From assembly GCF_001659605.2 (NCBI RefSeq), contig NC_035166.2, positions 18,679,279-18,743,278 of the forward strand: a DNA stretch of 64,000 nt, written 5' to 3'. A program made the translations under genes and the position numbers. The notes beneath the pieces are model-generated. The model was not told where the DNA came from, ran no database searches, and saw only the letters and a list, made by a program, of their open reading frames with translations. Source of the stretch: Manihot esculenta (taxonomy: Eukaryota; Streptophyta; Magnoliopsida; Malpighiales; Euphorbiaceae). How positions within the stretch are numbered: the first letter of the stretch is position 1; every line of letters starts with the position of its first letter. Shown here piece by piece: positions 9,736 to 18,655 of this stretch.

Positions 9736-12700
9736 TCAGCAGTCTGGGGAAGGAGGATCCAAGGGGACCTCTTCCACAAGGTGAACAGTAAATCCTTCAT
9801 AAAATTTCTTCAAACAGTTTCCATTGACTTTGAAAACTTTGTTTGTTTGTGGACTTCGTATGTCAATAGCCCCATGTGGATAGACATGCTCAACCACAAA
9901 TGACCCAATCCACCAAGACCGAAGCTTCCCAGGAAATAATTTGAACCTTGAATCAAAAAGCAAGACCTTATCACCAACCTGAAATTGTTTTCTGGAGATG
10001 TGTTTGTCATGGAGCGCTTTAGTCTTAGCTTTATAATCCCATGAAGCTTCATATGCATCACGCCGGATTTCCTCAAGCTCTTGAATTTGCAATTTTCTGT
10101 GGACTCCAGCTTCTTTTTCATCAAGATTACACCTTTTGACAGCCCAATAGGCTTTGTGTTCAAGCTCTACGGGCAGATGGCAAGCTTTCCCATAAATCAG
10201 CCTATATGGAGACATTCCAATTGGAGTTTTATAGGCTATCCTATATACCCACAAGGCATCGTTGAGGTGCACACTCCAATCCTTGCGATTTGGGCAAACT
10301 GTTTTTTCAAGGATGGACTTGATCTCCCTATTTGAGACTTCGGCCAGCCCATTTGTTTGAAGATGATAGGCAGTAGAGGTTCTATGGATGACATGGTGCT
10401 TTTTGAGGAGAGTTTCTACCACCTTGTTGCAGAAATGGGTGCCTCGATCACTGATTATTGCCTTGGGTAGACCGAACCTGGAGAATATGTGGGATTTCAC
10501 GAAGTCACAAACTATTTTTGCATCATCAGCCCTTGTTGCCTTTGCCTCAATGCACTTGGACACATAGTCCACTGCTAGTAGGATGTAGGTGCTGCCAAAG
10601 GAAGGTGGGAAGGGTCCCATGAAATCAATGCCCCAAATATCAAATATTTCACACACCATGATGGGTGCTTGTGGCATTTCACTTCGGTTGCCAAGGTTTC
10701 CCGTTTGTTGACATCTTGCACATGACCTACAAAATAAATAAGAGTCTCGGAAGATATTAGGCCAATATAACCCACTTTCAAGGATTTTCAAGGCTGTCTT
10801 GCGTGGCCCAAAATGTCCTCCACAGCCATATGAGTGGTAGAAGGCTAGGACAGAATGTGTTTCTTGATTCGGGATGCATCTCCTTATGACTTGGTCTGCA
10901 CAATGCTTCCATAGGTAAGGCTCATCCCACACATAATACCTTGCATCTTTCTTGATCTTATCTCTCATGTGTTTAGGCAAATCAGGAGGTAAAGTACCTG
11001 TGGCAAGATAATTTACCATATCAGTATACCATGGTTCTTCTTCTTGGACAGCAAAGAGGTGCTCATCAGGGAAATCTTCGTTGATGGGGCAGGTCTCCAT
11101 CTCGGTCAGTATCCTGCTGAGATGATCAGCTACAAGGTTCTCTTTTCCCTTCTTGTCACGAATCTCTAAGTCAAACTCTTGCAAGAGCAATATCCATCGC
11201 ACCAGCCTTGGTTTGGACTCCTTTTTCTTGATTAAATATCTTAATACAGCATGGTCTGAATAAATAATCACCTTTGTCCCAAGTAGATAGGACCGAAATT
11301 TCTCCAATGCAAACACAACAGCCAGCAACTCTTTTTCGGTGGTAGAATAATTGCATTGTGCAGCATCTAGGGTGCGTGAGGCATAGTGAATGACATGAGG
11401 AGAGTTACCTTTGCGCTGTCCCAACACTGCACCTACAACAAAGTTGCTAGCATCACACATGATTTCAAATGGAAGAATCTAATAAGGTGGCTGGATGACT
11501 GGGGCAGTGACCAGCAGTGATTTGACCAAATCATAAGCTGTTCTGCAGTTTTCATCAAAGCTGAATGGTATGTCTTGCTGTAATAACCTGCATAAAGGCT
11601 GGGTTACTTTGGAGAAATCTTTAATAAACTTTCTGTAAAAACTAGCATGGCCTAAGAATGAACGAATCTCTCGAATGCTGGTTGGATAGGGTAGCCCTTT
11701 GATGGTGTCTATTTTTGCTTTGTCAACCTCTATCCCTTTTGCTGAAACAATGTGGCCTAGAATTAGGCCATGGCTGACCATGAAGTGACACTTCTCATAG
11801 TTCAAAACCAGATTTGCCTCCAAACATCTTTGAAGTATCTTCTCCAAGTTGGCAAGGCATTCATGGAAAGAATTGCCATACACCGTGAAATCATCCATGA
11901 AAACCTCAATAATTTTTTCCACATAGTCAGAAAAAAAATACTCATCATGCACCTTTGGAAAGTGGCTGGTGCATTGCAAAGACCGAAGGGCATCCTCCTA
12001 AATGCAAAGGTGCCGAATGGGCATGTGAAAGTGGTCTTTTCTTGATCTTCAGGTGCAACTGAAATTTGATAGAATCTCGAGTATCCATCAAGACAGCAGT
12101 AGTGACTTTTTCCTGCAAGTCTTTCAAGCATTTGGTCCATGAAGGGCAAGGGAAAATGGTCCTTCCTTGTGGCTGCATTGAGCTTTCGATAATCCATGCA
12201 AACTCTCCACCCATTTTGCACACGAGTGGGTACTAGCTCTCCTTCAGAATTAGGGACAATGGTAATCCCAGTCTTCTTTGGTACCACATGGATGGGACTT
12301 ATCCATTTGCTATCAGAGATGGGGTAGATCACCCCAATGTCTAAGAGCTTCACTATCTCCTTCTTCACAACCTCCATCATAGGTGGATTCAGCCTTCTTT
12401 GAGCCTCACGGACAGGTTTGCACTCCTCTTCCATGAGTATTCGATGCATACAAGTTGATGGTGAGATGCCCTTTATGTCTTCCAAAGTCCATCCAATTGC
12501 TTCTTTGTGCTTCCTCAACACGTCTAAGAGGCTATCTTCTTCTTGTTGGCTCAACTGGTTGGAGATTATTACTGGAAGTGTTTTTCCAGCCCCCAAATAG
12601 GCATATTTGAGGTGTCTGGGCAGAGTCTTCAGGTCTGGTGTGGTTGCTGCCTGTGATTCTGCCTGTTGTCTGCCTACTGATTTGGGCAGATTATCTGGTG

Positions 12701-13841
12701 CTGAGTCTGGTGATCTGGGCAGATCACTCTCTGTTCTGTCTGTCTGTTCCAGTGATTTGGGCAAGTCAGGATCTGCCTGTGCTGGTAATTTGGGTAAATC
12801 ACCTGCAACCAGCTGTAAACAGTATGCTGTCTGGTCTGTGCCTTTTCCGGTGCTGCTGCTGGCGCTGTCCATTTCTTCAGATTTGTATAAATCAGCATTG
12901 AGTGAGTCATCTGGATCAAAATCAAAAATTTCTTGACTTAAATCATCAATAACATCAAGGCCATAAACAGGAGAAACATCATTGGGGAATTTCATGGTAT
13001 CATAAACGTTAAACTTGATAATTTCCCCTTCAAACTCCATGGTTAATATGCCATCATGCACATCAATTTTTGTTCTGGCTGTACTCAAGAATGGTCTCCC
13101 AAGTAGGATGTCAGAGGTGGTGTTGCTCTTATCTTCCTCCATGTCAATGACATAGAAATCTGCTGGGAAGACTAGTTGGTCCACTTGCACCAATACATCT
13201 TCAAGTACTCCCTTGGGATAGACAACAGATCGGTCGGCCAATTAAATTACTATGCTGGTGCCCTTGAGTGTGCTTGCATTCAACAAGTTAAAAATGGAAA
13301 GGGGCATGACATTGATTGAAGCCCCAAGGTCACACATGGCCTTCCTTATCCCCACATTGCCTATTTTGCATGAAACTGCGAACATCCCTTTATCCTTGCA
13401 TTTGACTTGAAGCTTTCTTTGAATCACAGCTGAGACACACTCCCCCACACTTACTTTTTCACGTTCAGCAAGTTTCCTCCTATTGGTGCATAGCTCTTTG
13501 AGGAATTTGGCATACCTTGGTATTTGCTTGACACCATCAAGTAGATGTATGTTGATTTTCACCTTGCGGAGTGTTTCAAATATCTCTTTTTCCTCTTTTT
13601 CTTTTTGAGATCTTGCAAATCTTTTGGGAAAGGGAGGAGGCACCTTGAATTTCTCTGCTGGTTGCTGTTTCTGCCTTTGACTGGATTCTGCCTGATATGT
13701 TGATTTGGGCAGATCGAATTTTGCCTTCTCTGGCGATTTGGGCAGATCGCTGCTGGGCAGCTCAGTCTGCCTTGCGATTGGGTCAGTGATTTGGGCAGAT
13801 CGACCGCCCTGATCACTTTCTGGCAGATTTTCTTCTATGGC
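9736..13841 (-). pseudogene. pol: Athila-1 protease - RT - RNase H - integrase region, broken
   Basis: Order from 13841 leftward: linker; protease with DLGASINVMP (about 13310-13340) and ILLGRPFLSTAR; a linker with repeated DLPKS peptides (12660-12930); RT with WRVCMDYRKLN (about 12185-12215) and FMDDF (about 11880-11900); RNase H with MCDAS (about 11450), YSDH and ADHLSR; integrase with an HHCC zinc finger (about 10850-10690), DFMGPF, SDRGTHF and the E in [11 protein letters not shown]. Breaks: TAA at 13242-13244 inside protease; a frameshift in a run of eight T (minus strand) near 11931-11939 in RT; TAG at 11479-11481 just before RNase H, where relatives usually have Trp. The integrase half (9736-11460) is a 574-codon open frame. 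Catalytic residues are mostly intact, so inactivation is by nonsense and frameshift changes. Confidence 0.85.
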
Positions 13842-15416
13842 CTATTTTTGTAATTTTTCAGCCCTACTGTCTTGCAACTCTTTTCTATTCCTCAATGTGA
13901 TGGCACTAGCATTTTGCCTTGGATTTATCTCAGTTTGGGAGGGTAGCTTGCCTTGTGACTCCAATTTGCTCATTGAAGTGGCCATTTGGCTCACTTGTTG
14001 CTCAAGATTTTGCACAGTATTTGCTAAGTTCTTCACAATCTCTTCAAGGGGTGCATTGGGCTTTTGAGGTGCAGCTTGAGCTTGATTCCTCTGCTGATAG
14101 CTTGGATATTGATTTCCCCTTGCATAACTAAAATTTGGATGGTCCCTCCAACCTGGATTATAGGTGTTTGCATAGGGGTCATACCTTCTTTGCCCATTGA
14201 AACCTCCAACAGCATTGACTTGCTGGTCTTCTTCTTGAAGGGATGGACATAGATCAGTTGGGTGGTTTATATTTGCACATACCCCACATGGCCTTGTTTG
14301 CTGAATTTGCTGGACTTGTTGGGCTTGACCCATAACAAGGCTACGGACAGCACTGGTGAGATCAGAAATTTAGGATGCTAAAACGGATGTACTCACTTCA
14401 TTCACCTTTCTTGGTGGCTGCTCTTGGTCTGCAAACTGTTGAGATGCGGCTGCCATGGTGGAAATTAAATTCCTTATCTCTCGAGGTGATTTGTCTTCAA
14501 TTGACCCTCCACAAGCTGCATCAATAAACTTCCTTTCCGCAGGTAGTAATCCTCCATAGAAATATTCGATGAGGGATTTGTCAGAAGTATCATGCTGAGG
14601 GCAGCTTGTGCACAACCTTTTGAACCTCTCCCAGTATTCATACAAGCCTTCTGAGTGTTTTTGCCTTATACCACTTATTTCTCGACGGATGCCTATGGCT
14701 TTTGAGGTAGGAAAGAATTTCCTCAAAAATGCCCTTACCATACCAGCCCATGATGTGATGGAACCGGGTGGCAAGTAAAATAGCCAATCCTTGGCATAGT
14801 CTTCAAGAGAGAAAGGAAAAGCTCTAAGCTTGACATGGTCCTCGAAAATTCCTTTAGGTCTCATGGTTGCGGACACAATATGGAATTCCTTCAAATGCTT
14901 GTGAGAATCCTCATTTTCAACGCCTCTAAATTTGGGAAGGAGATGGATCAGGCCTGTCTTCAATTCAAAAGGTGCTGTTAGTTGGGGATAAGTTATGCAT
15001 AATGGTGCTTGGTCTTCAGCTGGCATAGCCAGCTCTCGAAGTGTTCTCTCCCGTGGTTGTGGTGCTAGGACAGGTAGGTTCCCAGCTTGAATTTCAGCTT
15101 CTTCACGTGCAATAGGGGGTTCTGCCATTGCTGGATTTTCTGCAGTAACCTGAAATCCTGTTTCTGGTGCAACTCCAGCAGTGGCAGATGCGGCAGTAGG
15201 CGAATCTGCTGGTGTAAAAAATTCTGCAGCAGAGGTAGTAGGTGAATTTGTTGGTGCAGTGGCAGATCGGGCGACAGGCTCCAAATTAGTTGCTGTTGCT
15301 GATGAGGATGCTTTTGAGGCTTGGTTCCTCAAGTTTGCTTGCTTCCTTAAGCTCTTGGCGGTGCGTTCTATCTCCGGATCGTAAAGAAAAATTTCTTTAT
15401 GGCCAGCCCTGGTTAT
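13842..15416 (-). pseudogene. gag: Athila-1 gag, start lost and stop-interrupted
   Basis: Same frame as the protease region. The codon aligned with the Athila-2 start ATG is ATA (15414-15416), so initiation is lost. The gag core is clear (FELKTGLIHLLPKF, HLKEF, DWLFYLPPGSI at about 14740-14990). A TAA at 14370-14372 and a TAG at 13842-13844 interrupt it. Between them lies the Gln-rich nucleocapsid part with a single cysteine cluster (CGVCANINHPTDLC, about 14235-14280), a CCHC-like knuckle (C-X2-C-X5-H-X4-C). An N-terminal Ala/Thr/Pro-rich region is longer than in Athila-2. Confidence 0.8.
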
Positions 15417-15445
15417 AAAGGGAAAATACGTTAGTTTAAATCGAA

Positions 15446-15463
15446 TCCCCGGCAATGGCGCCA
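15446..15463 (-). other. Primer binding site, tRNA-Asp type (Athila-1)
   Basis: Minus strand reads TGGCGCCATTGCCGGGGA, the same 18 bases as in Athila-2, five bases from the LTR edge at 15469. Confidence 0.85.
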
Positions 15464-15468
15464 ATTTT

Positions 15469-16188
15469 TGATAGCGGTTGTCGAAGCCTTAAAAAATAAA
15501 CCTATTAGACAATCAACAATTAACTTGCAGATAGTGGCAATAGGGTCGAACCACAGGAATTTGACACCAAGGATCTTCCTAATAATGACTAAGGCAAATA
15601 AATAACAAATAAGTAAAGTAGGGGGGTTTGTTTTGATGATTTAAATCTAAAAAGCAAAAGAGAGCAATAATTTAAATAAATGAGAATTTCAATGGGAAAG
15701 AGATTCTAGTTGAAGTATAAGCCTATTTCAGCTTGTTCAGAATTGATCATTGATTATCTAAGACTCCTATTTTATTTCAATAAATTAGTTTTGGTTGTGG
15801 AAGACGCTTCTCACAACCAAATTCCTCCTTAGTTCTAGTTTGATTAGGAAACGTTCGCTAATCAAATACTAATCAACAAGTTGCCAAGGAACGTCCTTGG
15901 GGCATTTAGCATCGAACAACTGTTGACTGCATTAAGACTTAGAGAAACCCAATTCTATCCTTGCCAACCGCGTGGTCAAGTCTAGATTATGCAACTGATT
16001 TTATTTGTGTTCAAATAATCTAAGCAATTACGGACCTAAATCATTCAATCAATTTATTACTCAAGCAATTTAAAAGCAATGGGCCCTTATTGATTTTAAA
16101 AGCAAAGTAATAATTATAGAAAAGATCAAGTTGCATAAATATTGAAAGCAAATAAGAGTTTAACAATGGAGTTTTAAATCTCCCAATT
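15469..16188 (-). repeat. Athila-1 5' LTR, inner piece (piece 1 of 3)
   Basis: Begins TGATAGCGGTTGTCGAAGCC beside the primer site; the Athila-2 LTR has a matching start. Cut at 16188 by element A (duplication CAATT). AT-rich, no gene. Confidence 0.85.
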
Positions 16189-16363
16189 TGTAATACCCGG
16201 CTAGACTCCGGTACCGGAATTCCTACCGTCCGGTGGAATTTGGGTGTCGGAAACCTCTAGAAGGGTAAAAGCATGTTTTTATAAAATGTTTTCATGTTTT
16301 TAATGTTTTAAGTATGATTTTAAATGAGTTTTTGCATGAAAATTTCTTTAAGGGAAAACCCAG

Positions 16364-16527
16364 GTTCGGCCGCCGAAACTCACTTTCGGCCGCCGAACAT
16401 GCATGGACTTTGGGAGGCACGTTAGGCCCCCGAAAGTCTAAGAGAGGGAAGTGCAGGTTCGGCCGCCGAACCTTATGTTCGGCCGCCGAACATTGCATGG
16501 ATGCGGAGGCACATTCGGCCCCCGAAC
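16364..16527. repeat. Mini-palindrome cluster 1, upstream of TATA (element A)
   Basis: Four copies of TTCGGCCGCCGAA (5-bp arms, 3-bp centre) plus degenerate CCCCCGAA half-sites, directly upstream of the TATA box, separated by ATGCATGG-type spacers. The GCCGCC core resembles the plant GCC box bound by ERF factors. A promoter role is inference. Confidence 0.8.
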
Positions 16528-16544
16528 GTGGCCTGGCCAGCCAC

Positions 16545-16552
16545 TATAAAAG
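16545..16552 (+). promoter_or_regulatory. TATA box of element A 5' LTR
   Basis: TATAAAAG inside GCCAGCCACTATAAAAGGG, kept in nearly all Tekay LTRs here. Transcription would start roughly 30 bp downstream (near 16575), defining the U3/R border. The copy in the 3' LTR is at 24088-24095. Confidence 0.8.
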
Positions 16553-16600
16553 GGTCCCCTAGGTCCGCACGGGCGAGCTTTTTCTCTCCCATTGTCGGCC

Positions 16601-16609
16601 AAGGTGAGT
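16601..16609 (+). other. Splice-donor-like site AAG|GTGAGT in R of element A
   Basis: Full GTGAGT about 30 nt after the expected transcription start. The same position carries GTGAGT, GTGAGC or GTAAGT in every Tekay LTR of the window (S1, S2, B, C, D, E, F, G), although the flanking bases vary. Use as a splice site is inferred from conservation and consensus. Confidence 0.55.
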
Positions 16610-16794
16610 CTCCACCGCTCCTCCCTCGATCTTGAGTGTTTCCTTTAGATCTTTCATGGTTTTAACGAGTTTATAACTTCGTTTTGAAGATTTGTGAGCT
16701 TTGAGCAAGTTTTGAGCAAGTTTTGAGTGCTTGGAGGTTCAAAGAGCTGAATCTCTCCATCTCCAAGCTAGGATCACTTTCCTCTCGTTTCTTC

Positions 16795-16806
16795 AAGAGG
16801 TAAGGG
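16795..16806 (+). other. Second splice-donor-like site CAAGAG|GTAAGG
   Basis: The phrase CTTCAAGAGGTAAG is nearly invariant across the window's Tekay LTRs (for example near 6371, 36107, 53210, 56401, 61209, 63014). D has ACAGGAG|GTAAGT instead. Confidence 0.5.
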
Positions 16807-17057
16807 TCGATCTTGAACCCTTTTTATGTTTTAAACAAGTTTTAAGTAAGATCTATGGGTAGAAATGCATGTTAGGACATATGTTGAGTTTATGGGTTAT
16901 GTTGAGATTTTGAGCAATGTAGCTTGATTGTGTGTGTATGAAGTGTTGTAGATGGGGTATATGCATGTTTGAGGCCCCTAGGAACTTGTATGTATGTTTT
17001 GGTTGAGAAATATGCATGATCTGTGGTTTTGGGAGGCAGGAGGTTCATTTGAACCAA

Positions 17058-17079
17058 GTTTCTGCCGTTTGGCAGAAAC
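17058..17079 (+). other. Conserved leader hairpin with covarying stem (element A)
   Basis: GTTTCTGCC, loop GTTT, GGCAGAAAC: a perfect 9-bp stem. Other subfamilies have CTGAGTTCT..AGAACTCAG at the same place, keeping pairing through compensatory changes. It lies just before palindrome cluster 2. Confidence 0.75.
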
Positions 17080-17083
17080 CAGG

Positions 17084-17269
17084 TTCGGCAGCCGAAGGGA
17101 GTTTCGGCCGCCGAACCCCTCTTGTGAAGGCAGCTTTCGGCTGCCGAAGGTGCCCCCGAAAAGAGACTTTCGTCTCTGTCTGGCACTTTCGGCCGCCGAA
17201 GGTGCCGCCGAACCTAGCTGAGTTTCGTCTCTGTCCAGGACTTTCGGCCGCCGAAGGTGCCGCCGAAGG
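17084..17269. repeat. Mini-palindrome cluster 2, in the presumed leader (element A)
   Basis: About six TTCGG-NNN-CCGAA palindromes with centres CAG, CCG or CTG, plus GCCGCCGAA half-units following many of them. Downstream of the presumed transcription start, so it would be present in the RNA as short stem-loops. Confidence 0.8.
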
Positions 17270-17395
17270 TGTCCTGTTCAGCCATTTCATGCATATTTTC
17301 TGTGATGTTTTCATGATGTTTTAGGGGGTTTTTGGGGGATATATTAGAGATATGTTTATATATGTTTGGTCCCTCATTGGAGTCCACCTGTGTAG

Positions 17396-17465
17396 GTTCG
17401 GACCCGAGGAACCAAGGACCCCAGCAGTGAGCCAGCTGCTGAGAGTTTGACAGAGTCAGCCAGAA
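17396..17465 (+). other. Exon-like conserved block bounded by GTGTAG| and |GTGAGT
   Basis: Seventy bases beginning GTTCGGACCCGAGGAAC and ending before GTGAGTGGAA. The block is preserved in all Tekay LTRs, including the divergent D, with AG before and GTGAGT after. No reading frame is conserved, so if real it is a non-coding leader exon. Confidence 0.45.
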
Positions 17466-17635
17466 GTGAGTGGAACTATACTTAATCTTTTAAATTAAGA
17501 AAGTGAATGTTTTATCATGTTTCATGCATCATGACTATAATATAGGATGTTTGCATTAGAATCACGAATATGCTACATTGCATTATTATATTGTGGTTGA
17601 TGAGGATGGACATTGCACGACTCACTAGCCCTGTG

Positions 17636-17756
17636 TACGAAGTCCTGTGGTGCCCATAATAGGGCCGGGCAATAGCTCCGATATACGAAGTCCTGTGGTG
17701 CCCATAATAGGGCCGGGCAATACGAAGTCCTGTGGTGCCCATAATAGGGCCGGGCA
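17636..17756 (+). repeat. LTR tandem repeat, 3 units of ~36 bp (element A 5' LTR)
   Basis: Units start TACGAAGTCCTGTGGTGCCC and end GGGCCGGGCA, at 17636, 17684 and 17721. The same array is at 25179-25299 in the 3' LTR. Confidence 0.9.
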
Positions 17757-17882
17757 TGGAGTTGAGGGATTTTTGGGTCAGTCCGTCCATGGTATGAAAT
17801 GTTTGTGCAATGATGCATTCCATTATAGCATGTTTTAAATATTTGTTTTTATATAGTTCTACTCACTGGGCATCTAGCTCAC

Positions 17883-17910
17883 CCCTCTCCCCTAACCCCC
17901 AGGTTTGCAG
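17883..17910 (+). other. Acceptor-like pyrimidine tract with AG|GTTTGCAG|GT
   Basis: CCCTCTCCCCTAACCCCCAG followed by GTTTGCAG and then GTACGG. This phrase is present in all full Tekay LTRs here and reads as a strong 3' splice site followed by an eight-base block and a donor-like GT. Confidence 0.45.
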
Positions 17911-18383
17911 GTACGGGATTGATAGAGAAGAAAAGAAGAGAAAAGTCATATGTATGTAATAGTTAGATTGTGGACATGACAGTGTATTATGATGAAATGT
18001 AAGAGTTTCAGTATGTTATGTAATGAGATTTTGAGGTTAGAATTGTGCTTGACCATAGTGTATTGCTAATCCCTTTTTATGTACATGATCTTATGATATG
18101 ATGTTTATGCAAAACTAACTCAACACATGATGTATAGCCTTCGAGGCTTTGATGAGATCCCACAGAGGGACTTTATTTATGTTTATGTTCAGAGTATGCA
18201 CAGGTTGAGTTGGTGATTGATCACATGTATAAAAGAAAAGTTTTAATTTTTATGTATGATGGTTGATCATGTATGGGATTAAGCAGGTTTACAGGTATAT
18301 GTTAGGCTTGCTACGGGTCCCGGCGGCCTTATGCCGATCTGGATCCTAGCGCCGGTAGCGGTCCGGATTTCCGGGGCGTTACA

Positions 18384-18655
18384 GAGTGGTATCAGAGCCC
18401 TAGGTTCATATGGTCGGACCTACAGTGTCGGGCTCATAGAAGTATTAGAGGGTCAAGCACAATAGGAAAGGTCATGTCCACTAGGATAGGATGTAGAGTC
18501 CTGTCTTGCTATGATGATGTGATATGCCATGACAATATGCATGCGCATAAATGATATGCTATGTTTGCCATGTATGTGATGTAGGTTCATGTGTCTTCAC
18601 ATGAACCATATGATACTAATGCTTGCGAGTTATGTGCTGTTTTTCAGAGAACAGA
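18384..18655 (+). other. Untranslated leader of element A
   Basis: Contains the primer site (18387-18398, TGGTATCAGAGC, exact complement of the initiator Met-tRNA 3' end) and an acceptor-like TGCTGTTTTTCAG ending at 18647, eight bases before the gag ATG. Several upstream ATGs lie in between. The element B, C and D leaders keep a T-rich CAG at the same place; E has it mutated (TTTTTCAAT). Confidence 0.75.
18387..18398 (+). other. Primer binding site, initiator tRNA-Met (element A)
   Basis: TGGTATCAGAGC, 3 bases after the LTR end, the standard primer site of plant chromoviruses. Confidence 0.92.

Larger units (their letters stand above)
16189..18383 (+). repeat. 5' LTR of element A (2195 bp)
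   Basis: Ends TGTAATACCC and GGGGCGTTACA. Internal order: mini-palindrome cluster 1 (16364-16527), TATA box (16545-16552), donor-like site (16601-16609), second donor-like site (16800), leader hairpin (17058-17079), palindrome cluster 2 (17084-17269), exon-like block (17396-17465), tandem repeats (17636-17756), pyrimidine tract and acceptor (17883-17902), terminal hairpin (about 18307-18361). Confidence 0.95.

Noticed and set aside
2981..15463. 720-2980 as the 3' LTR of Athila-1 (tandem elements sharing one LTR)
   Set aside because: The Athila-1 5' LTR is a different, shorter subfamily, and no polypurine tract borders 2980; insertion of Athila-2 into Athila-1 fits better.
17636..17756. CRISPR-like array (36-bp repeats)
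   Set aside because: Plant retrotransposon LTR; the units are degenerate, only 2-4 copies, and the spacers are repeat remnants.
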